Part shown: positions 1 through 8,098 of the stretch, piece by piece
Layout: every line of letters begins with the position of its first letter
How positions within the stretch are numbered: the first letter of the stretch is position 1
Assembly (NCBI RefSeq): GCF_035573695.1
Contig: NZ_CP121694.1
Coordinates: 3,294,001 to 3,358,000 of the forward strand
Origin: Metallumcola ferriviriculae
GTDB lineage: Bacteria; Bacillota; JADQBR01
Direction: 5' to 3'
DNA length: 64,000 nt
Notes under the pieces: generated by a model
What the model was told of the DNA's origin: nothing
Databases searched by the model: none
What the model saw: the letters and a program-made list of their open reading frames with translations, nothing else
Made by a program: the position numbers and the translations under genes

Positions 1-1338
1 CGGGCTTGAGTCGGCTACTATTCCCCCACCAACCTGGAAATAAGCTGTGCCATTCTTAATAACAAAGGTACGGATAACTATATTCGAGTCTGCGTCACCC
101 GAAAAATCTATATAACCGATGGAACCGGTATAAATTCCACGTTTGGTGGGTTCTAATTCCTCAATAATCTCCATAGCACGGATTTTCGGTGCTCCGGTGA
201 TGGAACCGCCCGGAAAGGACGCTGTAATCAAATCGCAGATATCTAGCGCCGGGGACAGGGTTCCCTCTACAGTCGATACCAGGTGAAATACCGTGGCGTA
301 TTCCTCCAGGCGAAACACCCGGGGAACTTTCACCGTTCCTACCCGGCATACCCTCCCCAAATCGTTTCTTGCCAAATCTACTATCATCACCAGCTCTGCA
401 CGGTCCTTGGCACTATTAATAAGTTCCTCTCGCAACCTTTCATCTTCGATAGGATTGCAGCCGCGAGGCCGGGTCCCTTTAATGGGGCGAGTCTCTACCC
501 GATCCCCCTGCAGACGCATAAACCGTTCCGGTGACGCACTGACCACAGCCGCCGGTTGAAAATCAAGGAATGCTGCAAAAGGAGCAGGATTAAGCTTCGC
601 AAGACGAAGATAAAGCTGCCAAGGGGAGATATAAAGCGGCACCTGCAGCCGTTGTGACAGGTTAACCTGAAAAATATCTCCGGCAGCGATATATTCCTTC
701 CCTTGGCGCACCATATTCAAATACTGGTCACGCGTAAAATTACTGCTCAAATCTCCGGCTGCTATTTCATTGGTAATTTGCTCGAGTGATGGATGCTCAC
801 TTCTTAACATCTTTAAAAGCTCGTCTATACGCATCTCCGCTCTTGACTCACCTTCCCCATCAGTCAGCGGAAAACCATGACTAAAAACTAGAGTCTCCTT
901 TTTAAAATGATCTACTACTATAACGCGGTCATAAAAGGGCAGATAAAAATCCGGCAGCTTTAAATCATCATCGGTGGCATGAGGAAGTTCTTCAAATAAC
1001 CAGCCCAAATCATATGCAAAATAACCCACAGCACCACCGGTAAATGGTACCGCTGCCGTAAGGGGACGGTAAAAACGCTGTAATATCTTTCGCAGTTCCC
1101 GGATAGGATTACCCTCAATCAGCTTCTCACTATTTCCTTCGGTTATAGTGACCTTTTCATCCTTTGCTTGCAGCACAAGAAATGGATCGCACCCTAAGAA
1201 AGAATAGCGACCTATTTCCTCTGTAACCAACCCGGAATGCAGCAGAAACTTATCTTTCCCGCATAATTTTGCCATTAATTCCAATGGGTCTTGGTAAGCC
1301 ATTCTTTTAACCAACGGCAGCCTAGCCAACCTGATCAC
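1..1338 (-). CDS. pabB: Aminodeoxychorismate synthase component I (PabB), 3' end outside window
   Basis: Chorismate-binding subunit that makes 4-amino-4-deoxychorismate from chorismate and ammonia, the first step to p-aminobenzoate and folate. The frame is open from about 1338 to the left edge, so the C-terminus is missing. It carries the chorismate-enzyme signatures [31 protein letters not shown] and [12 protein letters not shown]. The [10 protein letters not shown] wording favours PabB over anthranilate synthase TrpE. A GTG at 1338 has a GGGG stretch 7-10 bases upstream and overlaps the end of pabA; an ATG at 1302 is the alternative start. The overlap with pabA implies translational coupling and a glutamine-dependent complex. 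Confidence 0.9.
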   Translation of the reverse strand, partial: MIRLARLPLVKRMAYQDPLELMAKLCGKDKFLLHSGLVTEEIGRYSFLGCDPFLVLQAKDEKVTITEGNSEKLIEGNPIRELRKILQRFYRPLTAAVPFTGGAVGYFAYDLGWLFEELPHATDDDLKLPDFYLPFYDRVIVVDHFKKETLVFSHGFPLTDGEGESRAEMRIDELLKMLRSEHPSLEQITNEIAAGDLSSNFTRDQYLNMVRQGKEYIAAGDIFQVNLSQRLQVPLYISPWQLYLRLAKLNPAPFAAFLDFQPAAVVSASPERFMRLQGDRVETRPIKGTRPRGCNPIEDERLREELINSAKDRAELVMIVDLARNDLGRVCRVGTVKVPRVFRLEEYATVFHLVSTVEGTLSPALDICDLITASFPGGSITGAPKIRAMEIIEELEPTKRGIYTGSIGYIDFSGDADSNIVIRTFVIKNGTAYFQVGGGIVADSSP

Positions 1339-1915
1339 CCCTTACCCCACAGGGCATCTCCAAGAAATTCTGTAATAGTTTGTGCCCCCCTTGGGTGAGA
1401 ATTGCTTCCGGGTGAAATTGAACTCCAACCACCGGGAAATCCCGATGAGCCAAAGCCATTATTTCCTTTCTTTCCGTCTCCGCAATTATTTCCAGGCAAT
1501 CCGGGACGCTGCACCGCTCAACAATTAATGAATGATATCTGGCAGCAATAAAGGGATTTGGTAACCCTGACAAAAGGGGGTGCCCCTGATGAATTATTTC
1601 AGACGTCTTACCATGCATCTGTCTATCAGCACGAACTACTTTTCCCCCAAATGCCTGCACAATAGCTTGATGACCCAGGCATACGCCCAAGATGGGCAGC
1701 TTGCCGGCAAAATATCGTACCAGTTCTAACGAAATACCCGCTTCATCTGGCGAACAAGGCCCAGGTGATAAAATAATTCTTTCCGGTGCCATGACCTCAA
1801 TTTGGCTCAGATTAATTCTGTCGTTGCGCACCACCTTTACTTCCTGTCGCAGCTCTCCAAGATATTGCACCAGATTGAACACAAAAGAATCGTAGTTGTC
1901 AATCATCAGTATCAA
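1322..1915 (-). CDS. pabA: Aminodeoxychorismate synthase glutamine amidotransferase (PabA)
   Basis: Class I glutamine amidotransferase that supplies ammonia to PabB. It begins with the family hallmark [18 protein letters not shown], has the nucleophile motif GVCLGHQ and the catalytic HPE near the C-terminus (VQFHPEAI). Length 197 aa is normal. The TTG at 1915 is preferred to the in-frame ATG at 1906, because AGGAGG lies 8 bases upstream of the TTG but 17 from the ATG. In many bacteria the same subunit serves anthranilate synthase (TrpG); the neighbouring pabB argues for folate, though an amphibolic role cannot be excluded. Confidence 0.92.
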   Translation of the reverse strand: MILMIDNYDSFVFNLVQYLGELRQEVKVVRNDRINLSQIEVMAPERIILSPGPCSPDEAGISLELVRYFAGKLPILGVCLGHQAIVQAFGGKVVRADRQMHGKTSEIIHQGHPLLSGLPNPFIAARYHSLIVERCSVPDCLEIIAETERKEIMALAHRDFPVVGVQFHPEAILTQGGHKLLQNFLEMPCGVRGDQVG

Positions 1916-1943
1916 CTGCAGTACCTCCTAATTTTGGATAAAT

Positions 1944-1980
1944 AACAAAATCTTTGACGAAATTCAAGAAAGATTTTGTT
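1944..1980. repeat. 12-bp perfect inverted repeat in the pabA leader
   Basis: AACAAAATCTTT and its exact reverse complement are separated by 13 bases, between the attenuator-like hairpin and the pabA start. It would fold as an AU-rich hairpin in the mRNA. No T-run follows, so it is not an obvious terminator. Confidence 0.6.
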
Positions 1981-2043
1981 GATGTCAGAAATCATGCTTT
2001 CAAATTTTCCGATTTTACTTAAAAGCATAATTTCCTACGACAT

Positions 2044-2073
2044 TAAAAAACACCAGCCTAAATAGACCGGTGC
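2044..2073 (-). terminator. Intrinsic terminator in the pabAB leader (possible attenuator)
   Basis: Read on the minus strand, CACCGGTC and GGCTGGTG form a stem with two wobble pairs, followed directly by a run of six T. It lies between the proposed minus-strand promoter and pabA, about 130 bases before the start codon. Position suggests conditional termination. I could not match the roughly 70-base sequence before it to a riboswitch or T-box class I know. Confidence 0.5.
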
Positions 2074-2154
2074 TCACCCCGTTTTCTCCGAGTCGTCTCT
2101 GCTAAACCTGCCCTCTTCTCATCAAACTAAACTCAACTGTAATTGTTACCAAAT

Positions 2155-2184
2155 ATTCTATCATAAGCTCCTATTTGTTGTAAA
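2155..2184 (-). promoter_or_regulatory. Sigma-A-type promoter for pabAB
   Basis: On the minus strand, TTTACA (-35, 2179-2184) and TAGAAT (-10, 2155-2160) are separated by 18 bases. It overlaps the divergent lysO promoter, with the two -35 boxes sharing bases. Confidence 0.5.
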
Positions 2185-2206
2185 GTTAGCTGGCAGATGG
2201 TATATT
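2178..2206 (+). promoter_or_regulatory. Sigma-A-type promoter for lysO
   Basis: TTGTAA (2178-2183), a 17-base spacer and TATATT (2201-2206). It lies about 65 bases upstream of the first lysO gene and is back to back with the pab promoter. Confidence 0.6.
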
Positions 2207-2272
2207 AAAAGGTGTCATTTTTCCACTTATTGTCTACAGTAGGTTCGCTTTTGGAGAGGGGATTATCTAACA

Positions 2273-2584
2273 GTGTTTTTTTGGTTTGCGATTATATTTG
2301 GATCACTTTTTGTCGGTATTTTTATTGGCGCCGGCAGCCTACTTCCACATGGATTGTATCGCCGCACCTCCACTATAACCAGCGGCGGACTTTTACTGCT
2401 TTTATGGGCTATGGGTGCACAAATAGGTGCGGATAAGGACCTTCTTGTCAAATTAAATACCCTGGGGATAAAGGCCTTCGTGCTAGCACTCGCCAGTGTC
2501 CTCACCAGCGTATTGGTACTCCACTGGGGAGTTAAACTGCTGATTGAAAAAAAACTCCCCCAAGAAAAGGAGAGACAACTATGA
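2273..2584 (+). CDS. lysO: LysO-family lysine exporter, N-terminal half protein
   Basis: Small 103-aa membrane protein with three hydrophobic segments, matching the N-terminal DUF340 part of the lysine exporter LysO (YbjE). In E. coli LysO is one chain of about 300 aa; here this and the next gene sum to 301 aa, so the exporter is split. The GTG start has a GGAGAGGGG site about 12 bases upstream. Its stop overlaps the next start as ATGA, implying coupled translation and a two-subunit transporter. The expected role is export of excess lysine or toxic analogues, known from the family and not shown here. Confidence 0.75.
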   Translation: MFFWFAIIFGSLFVGIFIGAGSLLPHGLYRRTSTITSGGLLLLLWAMGAQIGADKDLLVKLNTLGIKAFVLALASVLTSVLVLHWGVKLLIEKKLPQEKERQL

Positions 2585-3177
2585 CACTATTGGTATTAGC
2601 AGCGGTTATTGGTGGTATCGTATCCGGTGTTTTCTTACCCCCGTCCAGCGTAGGCCTACTGGATAACTTAACCACCGTTGCCCTGACCATCCTATTGGTG
2701 GGCATCGGCATCGACTTAGGACAAAATAAAGATACTATTTTAAAAGATTTAAAAAAGCTAGGCTGGCACATATTATATATTCCCATACTGGTGGCGCTAG
2801 GTAGTATTCTCGGAACAGCAGTTAGCGGGGTTATTATTGGTATCCCTTTAAATGAAGCCGCAGCTATTGGAGCAGGCTTTGGCTGGTACAGCTTATCCGG
2901 GGTACTGTTGGCAAAGCTTCATAGCGTAGAAACCGGCGCGCTGGCCTTTCTTACTAATGTTTCTCGGGAAGTGATCGCGCTGCTGCTAATCCCACTGATA
3001 GCGAATCGGTTTGGCTTTCTCACCAGCATCGCTCCAGGTGGTGCTACAACGATGGATACAACCTTGCCTTTAATTGCTAAATCTACCGACCGCAATACCG
3101 CCGTCATTGCTTTCGTAAACGGCTTGGTATTGTCGGCATTAGTGCCCATATTAGTGCCCCTGCTTATCCATCTTTAA
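2581..3177 (+). CDS. lysO: LysO-family lysine exporter, C-terminal half protein
   Basis: A 198-aa multi-pass membrane protein corresponding to the main transport part of LysO/DUF340, with a conserved acidic/polar stretch GIGIDLGQNK and the glycine-rich GFGWYSLSGVL segment. It is coupled to the preceding half gene by a 4-base overlap. Its 3' end overlaps the convergent flavin oxidoreductase by 14 bases. The split form is a common clostridial arrangement to my knowledge, so I do not treat it as a frameshift. Confidence 0.78.
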   Translation: MTLLVLAAVIGGIVSGVFLPPSSVGLLDNLTTVALTILLVGIGIDLGQNKDTILKDLKKLGWHILYIPILVALGSILGTAVSGVIIGIPLNEAAAIGAGFGWYSLSGVLLAKLHSVETGALAFLTNVSREVIALLLIPLIANRFGFLTSIAPGGATTMDTTLPLIAKSTDRNTAVIAFVNGLVLSALVPILVPLLIHL

Positions 3178-4357
3178 CTTTATTTCCTATATCGGAAAAG
3201 CGGCCTATCCCCAGTGCTGTAACATCGACCTGGGGTTTCTCGCCGGTAACTACCTGGGAAACTAACTTACCTGTAATGGGAGCCAGCGCAATACCATCAC
3301 CTTCATGACCCGCAGCGACAAATAGTCCTTCGATACCGTGCACCCAGTCCAATATCGGTAGACCGTCAGGGGTATAGGGCCTTAGCCCAGCAAATGTGCG
3401 AATAAGATTAACACCGGCCAACGCAGGTACAAAGCGCACCGCATTTCTGGCGACAGCTGCAATTCCCTGGGGAGTACTTCTCGTATCGTAGCCCACAAAT
3501 TCCCGGGTCGCCCCGATGATAAAGTTTCCACTGCGCATTTGGCCCAAAGACAACCCTACACCAAGCTGAGTATAAACATCATCTCCGTTTTCCGCCAAAG
3601 TCGGATTATACTTAGCTGCGATATATCCGGCACTGAGAATATCACCCCTAATCAAACGCGGCTTAGCCTCGGTGATAAGCAGTTGGCCTTTCCGGGGCCG
3701 GATCGGGAGACTCACCCCCAACCGGGTAAACAATCCAGGCGCCCATGCCCCTGCTGCATTGATAACTAGTGGCGCTGCTATCGAACCTCGGGAAGTAACT
3801 ACTGACTTTACCCTGCCACCGTCAGTCTTAATAGCAGTCGCCTCAGTATGAAGCAGATACTGCGCTCCATTTTGCCTAGCCTTTTTCGCCAACTGCAAGG
3901 TGATGTTTATTGGATTGACTTCGGCATCATCAGGATGATAGGTGCATCCGAGGATATGCTCTGCCAAAGCCGGCTGCACTTCTCTTGTCTCCTTTTTATC
4001 CAGCATCTTTACATTTAATCCTATTTGCCGCTGCCGTGCGGCAAAGTTTTCCATGGCCTCCCACTGTTCAGAATTCTCAATTACAATCATGCCGCCATCC
4101 TTGGCATATTCAATTTCCGGACCTAATTCACTATCCAGTTCCTGATAAAGTGCGGCGCTGGCCAAAGCCAACTGCAAATGGAGCCCCGGGTTTTTTGATG
4201 AGAGAATTATCGCTTTATCGCAAGCACCGGATGCACCGGTAGCTAAGTCATTTCTTTCAATTACTACCGGTTTCACCCCGCTTTGGGTTAAAAAATAGGC
4301 AATACTGTTGCCAATAATGCCGCCGCCGATGATCACTGCTTCTGCTGCATTAATCAA
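3164..4357 (-). CDS. FAD-dependent amino-acid oxidoreductase (DAO family), catalytic subunit
   Basis: Glycine/D-amino-acid oxidase-type flavoprotein: N-terminal dinucleotide motif GGGIIGNSIAYFL, ATG-box GASGAC, and the C-terminal FAD element ATGHEGDG-like (AAGHEGDGIALAP). It is last in a five-gene operon with a [2Fe-2S] protein, a second flavoprotein, a ferredoxin and a BFD protein. That set matches dye-linked L-proline dehydrogenase and sarcosine or opine dehydrogenase complexes, in which this subunit oxidises the amine. The substrate cannot be read from sequence. I chose the TTG at 4357, 6 bases from GGAGG and overlapping the previous stop; the GTG at 4363 is too close to the ribosome site. 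Confidence 0.85.
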   Translation of the reverse strand: MINAAEAVIIGGGIIGNSIAYFLTQSGVKPVVIERNDLATGASGACDKAIILSSKNPGLHLQLALASAALYQELDSELGPEIEYAKDGGMIVIENSEQWEAMENFAARQRQIGLNVKMLDKKETREVQPALAEHILGCTYHPDDAEVNPINITLQLAKKARQNGAQYLLHTEATAIKTDGGRVKSVVTSRGSIAAPLVINAAGAWAPGLFTRLGVSLPIRPRKGQLLITEAKPRLIRGDILSAGYIAAKYNPTLAENGDDVYTQLGVGLSLGQMRSGNFIIGATREFVGYDTRSTPQGIAAVARNAVRFVPALAGVNLIRTFAGLRPYTPDGLPILDWVHGIEGLFVAAGHEGDGIALAPITGKLVSQVVTGEKPQVDVTALGIGRFSDIGNKVKDG

Positions 4358-4625
4358 GGTCACCCTCCTCCTTGACAATAGATAAGGGTAATGTACGCAC
4401 CGGCGGACGAGAAGTGTGGGGAATTAAGTTGGCAGGGCTCTGGCCCGTCTCCTTAGCAATTATTGTCAAAATCAATCTGCCGCAGGTACGCCCCTGGCAC
4501 AAGCCCATCCCGGCCCTAGTCCGCCTTTTAACTCCGTCCACAGTTTCTGCACCGTCGGCAATGGCTGTAAGAACCTCTTCCTCAGTAATCTCTTCGCAAC
4601 GGCAGATTAGTTTCTTCGGTGCCAT
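4350..4625 (-). CDS. BFD-like [2Fe-2S]-binding protein
   Basis: Small (91 aa) bacterioferritin-associated-ferredoxin-type protein. Two cysteines sit in ICRCEE and two in GLCQGRTCGR, the standard ligand pattern. In proline or opine dehydrogenase complexes such a subunit relays electrons between the two flavoproteins. The ATG at 4625 has AAGGAGG 7 bases upstream. The gene overlaps the end of the ferredoxin gene by 44 bases, and its stop overlaps the DAO gene start. Confidence 0.85.
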   Translation of the reverse strand: MAPKKLICRCEEITEEEVLTAIADGAETVDGVKRRTRAGMGLCQGRTCGRLILTIIAKETGQSPANLIPHTSRPPVRTLPLSIVKEEGDLD

Positions 4626-5103
4626 CTTCTCCCTCCTTAATACTGCGCACAATATCTGCTAATTCCTTTTTCACTTCAACCGAGACTATAGCAGTATTAT
4701 CATACTTTTCCATACGTTTTACGGAATGCACCAATCCCCTGCCCACAGGCTGCCCATCGCGGTCAGTGACAGTAACTGCCGCACCCTCTTTAGGCAGCGG
4801 CAGGTATTCATACGGCATAGCCACTATGGCAGTCTCATCGCCCCTACTAAGGTCTATATTAAAAATAGCTAGGCCCGGGCACGCTGCAATACAAATACCG
4901 CACCCGGTGCATTTATGCTCACTTAATTTGGGTAAATTGGTCAGCGGCTGACCCACTTGGATTGCGCCAACGGGACATGCGCCCTCGCAGGGATTGCAAG
5001 GAATTTCCTCGATACATTCAATCACCGCAACCGGCCCGCTTTCCATCCGCCGGGCCGAAGGCCTGCCGGTACCACTGTAGCCGGTGTCCTTACCCGTAAC
5101 CAT
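4582..5103 (-). CDS. 4Fe-4S ferredoxin-type subunit of the dehydrogenase complex
   Basis: A 173-aa protein with two [4Fe-4S] motifs: an incomplete-looking first one (CNPCEGACP after IEEIP, with an extra Cys in IECIEE) and a classical CTGCGICIAACP. The C-terminal 90 residues form an unassigned beta-rich tail. It lies between the NAD-type flavoprotein and the BFD gene, as in multi-subunit amino-acid dehydrogenases, and would carry electrons out of the complex. Confidence 0.82.
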   Translation of the reverse strand: MVTGKDTGYSGTGRPSARRMESGPVAVIECIEEIPCNPCEGACPVGAIQVGQPLTNLPKLSEHKCTGCGICIAACPGLAIFNIDLSRGDETAIVAMPYEYLPLPKEGAAVTVTDRDGQPVGRGLVHSVKRMEKYDNTAIVSVEVKKELADIVRSIKEGEDGTEETNLPLRRDY

Positions 5104-5106
5104 CCT

Positions 5107-6192
5107 TTATATCCACTCCTTTACCAGAGTCTCTTTTAACGACTTTCTTTTAGCACCGAAAGGCCCGGTTCGAAGCTGGTCTAAACGGCTTCTGATTGCT
5201 TCCTTTTTGACTTTAGCCTGCTCAAAGGAAAGATAACCTAGTCTTTCGGCAATAGCCGTTCCGGCTAAGCGGCCTTCCTCAAGAGCAGTAGATGCTTCTT
5301 CCACTCCGGCAATATCCCCGGCAATGTAAATACCGGGAGAAGTGGTAAGCATGTTCTGATTGTGCACCGGTATATGCCCGCCTAACCCCGGCAGATATTT
5401 AAACCGGCAGCCGCCCATCCAAGCCAGTTCGGTTAAGGGTGATAATCCCACAGCCAGGCAAACCGTATCCACAGATAAAATTTCGTCAGACCCCTTAATG
5501 GGATTGAAATTTTCATCTACCTCGGCCACCACGGCCCTTTCAACCGTTTCCTTACCTCGTACCTCCACAATAGTATGCCTCAATCTAAGCGGTACACCTG
5601 CCCGCCTCAATTTGGCAGCATGGACAGCGTACCCGCCCAACCGGGGTGCTGCATCCACCAATGCCACTACCCGCGCCCCTGCCTGCAGCAGCTGGTAGGC
5701 TACAATTAACCCAACGTTACCTGTTCCAACCATCAGAACCTTTTTGCCAGGTAGTACCCGGTGCACATTGGCCATAGTCTGAGCCGCCCCGGCACTCATT
5801 ACCCCCGGTAAAGTGGAACCCGGAAAGCTCAATGTGTTTTCTGCAGCCCCGGTTGCCAATAGAATAGCCTCTGCCTGGTACAACCTCTTTACCCCCTGAT
5901 GAACGATGCCAATCTGCCGGTCAGAAAATAGGCCATAGACTACAGCTCCCAGTTTGACATCTATATCCAGCTCAGCGGCCTGGGCCAGCAATTCTGCCCC
6001 AATGCGAAAACCCCGGATTCCTGCCAAGTGCTCCTTTGAACCAAAAAACTTGTGTATTTGTTTAAATAACTGCCCGCCGGGCTTATTGTTCTCATCAAAT
6101 ACCACAACCCGCACACCGTGACCCGCCGCCTCTACCGCGGCGCCAAGGCCGGCCGGTCCAGCACCAATCACCGCCATCTCAATCTGCTTCAT
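5107..6192 (-). CDS. NAD(P)/FAD-dependent oxidoreductase subunit (HcnB/PDH-alpha type)
   Basis: Two-dinucleotide-binding flavoprotein: GAGPAGLGAAVEAA at the N-terminus (FAD) and GTGNVGLIVAYQLL in the middle (NAD(P)), with the C-terminal YIAGDIAGVEEA FAD motif. Such subunits pair with a DAO-type subunit in hydrogen cyanide synthase, opine oxidase and archaeal proline dehydrogenase. The ATG at 6192 has GGAG 9 bases upstream and overlaps the preceding [2Fe-2S] gene by 14 bases. No signal peptide, so the complex is cytoplasmic or peripheral. Confidence 0.88.
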   Translation of the reverse strand: MKQIEMAVIGAGPAGLGAAVEAAGHGVRVVVFDENNKPGGQLFKQIHKFFGSKEHLAGIRGFRIGAELLAQAAELDIDVKLGAVVYGLFSDRQIGIVHQGVKRLYQAEAILLATGAAENTLSFPGSTLPGVMSAGAAQTMANVHRVLPGKKVLMVGTGNVGLIVAYQLLQAGARVVALVDAAPRLGGYAVHAAKLRRAGVPLRLRHTIVEVRGKETVERAVVAEVDENFNPIKGSDEILSVDTVCLAVGLSPLTELAWMGGCRFKYLPGLGGHIPVHNQNMLTTSPGIYIAGDIAGVEEASTALEEGRLAGTAIAERLGYLSFEQAKVKKEAIRSRLDQLRTGPFGAKRKSLKETLVKEWI

Positions 6193-6508
6193 TGGTATCA
6201 CTCCAATATCCCAGTCCTTTTTGCCGCTCCACCACCATGCCATCCTCTACAATAGTAATACAAGTACGCACATTGGTCACACCATTGACAATCATCATGC
6301 AATCGGTACAGCGCCCAATGCCGCAAAACAGACTGCGGGGTTCATTAAATCGCTTAGTATATCTAAATACCTTAATACCCGCAGCGTAAAGGACAGCCGC
6401 GATAGGTTCTCCCGGTCGCGCTTTAAGGTGCTTACCTTCAAAGCTAATAGTAATCTCTGCTTCATCCTTTAATGGCCCAAGTATGGGATGGTCCTTCACC
6501 CGCATCAT
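6179..6508 (-). CDS. [2Fe-2S]-binding subunit (HcnA-like)
   Basis: 109-aa Fer2_4-family protein, with cluster ligands in CGIGRCTDC and a fourth Cys in VRTCITIV. It is first in the five-gene dehydrogenase operon, preceded by GGAGGTCAGAC and a double ATG. In HcnABC and related amine oxidases the equivalent protein joins the two flavoproteins. The roughly 240 bases upstream to nth show no gene. Confidence 0.86.
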   Translation of the reverse strand: MMRVKDHPILGPLKDEAEITISFEGKHLKARPGEPIAAVLYAAGIKVFRYTKRFNEPRSLFCGIGRCTDCMMIVNGVTNVRTCITIVEDGMVVERQKGLGYWSDTNEAD

Positions 6509-6751
6509 GTCTGACCTCCACTATCTGATTAATCCTTTATTATAATTCTACCAATTCTAACAGTTTACTCAAACTCCAATAATTAACATACGGGGGCATG
6601 CCCTCTTGATACCCTCCCGTTGTTTACCACAAGTGCTCCCACTTTCTAAAAAATAAAAAAAATGAGAGCAGCCAGTCCCGGTAGAACTGCAGTTCCCAAA
6701 GCTTAACCCTATCCTAAATATAATTGACACCACATATTGACACAACAGTCA

Positions 6752-7333
6752 CTAGAGAGGCTTTCGGGCCTTACAGGTGTTGCGCCCGTGATAAATCAGC
6801 CAATGATGCGCTCTCCCCCAATCATCCCGGGGAATTACACGACACAGTTCTTTTTCAGTTCCAAGTACTGTTGAGTTGGCCACAAGCCCCAGCCGATTGG
6901 CAACCCGAAAAACATGGGTATCCACAGCAATGGCAGGCTCATTGAAAACGTTGCTGAGCATCACATTGGCAGTTTTGCGGCCTACCCCCGGCAATAATAG
7001 CAGTTCTGCCATGGTACCCGGTACCCGGCCGTCGTATTCCGCCACCAATTTTTTAGCAGCAGCCACAATGTTTTTGCTTTTATTCCGAAACAAACCACAG
7101 CTTTTGACCCACGGTTCCAGCTGTTGTGGGTTCAAATTTGCAAAATCAGCAGCAGTAGGAAACTGTCGAAACAATGTTTCTGTAACTTTATTTACCCTTT
7201 CATCCGTACATTGAGCAGAAAGGATTACGGCAACCAGCAGCTGAAACGGAGTTTGGAACTTTAGTGCCGTTACCGCTTGGGGATACATTCTCTCTAACCC
7301 CTTTAATATTTCCCCCGTGAACCTATTGTTCAT
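6752..7333 (-). CDS. nth: Endonuclease III, truncated before the Fe-S loop
   Basis: Base-excision DNA glycosylase/AP lyase. The helix-hairpin-helix LLPGVGRKTANV contains the catalytic Lys and is followed by VDTHVFRV with the catalytic Asp. Family members are about 210 aa and end in a [4Fe-4S] loop of pattern C-x6-C-x2-C-x5-C. Here the first Cys is present (NTCKARKPL) but the frame stops on tandem TAG TGA exactly where the second Cys is expected. Cysteines exist downstream in another frame but do not fit the spacing cleanly. Either a recent frameshift or a cluster-less enzyme. Start overlaps the preceding methyltransferase stop as ATGA. Confidence 0.85.
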   Translation of the reverse strand: MNNRFTGEILKGLERMYPQAVTALKFQTPFQLLVAVILSAQCTDERVNKVTETLFRQFPTAADFANLNPQQLEPWVKSCGLFRNKSKNIVAAAKKLVAEYDGRVPGTMAELLLLPGVGRKTANVMLSNVFNEPAIAVDTHVFRVANRLGLVANSTVLGTEKELCRVIPRDDWGRAHHWLIYHGRNTCKARKPL

Positions 7334-8049
7334 GACCTCTTAGCCACCACTACTGTTGCCGGACTTTCCGCATCGTGAGGTCTGCCGTCGAACCCACCGC
7401 AAACTGCCTCTAAATGGAAACCGCAAGCAGATAACAAATTACGCATTTTGCCTACCAAGAGCGGACGCAGCACCACCGTATTGTTAAAATTACCCTCCGG
7501 AATTTCCAAAACCGTACGAAAATCCAAGAGACCGTCCTCTCTAAAGTCGTAATACCGTTTAAAGACCAACTGCACTTTATCATTTTTAACCGGCGGCAGT
7601 TGAGTTACGTGAAATTTAAGAATGCGATCATAGTTCACTGTTTGCATGATAAGTACCCCGGCTTTACCAAGCCTTTCGCGAATCGACTTTAAGGCCTGTT
7701 TCATGTCCTGGTCATTAAGTAAGTGCACAAAAGAATTACCCAAACAAAAGACGCCTTGATAATGCCCACCTATATCAGAAAGGTGCCGCATGTCCCCCGG
7801 CAGAAAGGCGACATCCTCTATCTCCACTGCCTTTTCCCTCGCCAAATCGACCATTCTCTCACTAAGGTCAACTCCGGTTACATTATTGCCCTGCCTGGCC
7901 ATAGCTAACGTATAGTTACCACTGCCGCAGGCTACGTCCAAAAGACGTTGAGGTGGTTCGCCAAAGTTATCCGCTAAAAACTTGACTGTCTGGTCCGCTG
8001 CAGGAAAAATATAATCGTAATAAACACTCAGTTGGTCATAGAATTCCAT
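7330..8049 (-). CDS. Class I SAM-dependent methyltransferase
   Basis: About 240 aa with a Rossmann methyltransferase core: motif I LLDVACGSGNYTLAMA, motif II acidic GVDLSERMV, and FLPGDMRHL. An N-terminal YDQLSVYYDYIF element is typical of small-molecule methyltransferases of the YcgJ/Methyltransf_25 type. Substrate unknown. The ATG at 8049 is supported by GGAGG 9 bases upstream. Coupled to nth by a 4-base overlap. Confidence 0.8.
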   Translation of the reverse strand: MEFYDQLSVYYDYIFPAADQTVKFLADNFGEPPQRLLDVACGSGNYTLAMARQGNNVTGVDLSERMVDLAREKAVEIEDVAFLPGDMRHLSDIGGHYQGVFCLGNSFVHLLNDQDMKQALKSIRERLGKAGVLIMQTVNYDRILKFHVTQLPPVKNDKVQLVFKRYYDFREDGLLDFRTVLEIPEGNFNNTVVLRPLLVGKMRNLLSACGFHLEAVCGGFDGRPHDAESPATVVVAKRS

Positions 8050-8098
8050 CGTAGACACCTCCGGTTAATTTTCTCCAAGCAGAGCCGCAAATTCTAAG

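Noticed and set aside
2263-2505. 80-codon frame antisense to lysO
   Set aside because: No ribosome site; a shadow of the well-supported lysO half gene on the other strand.
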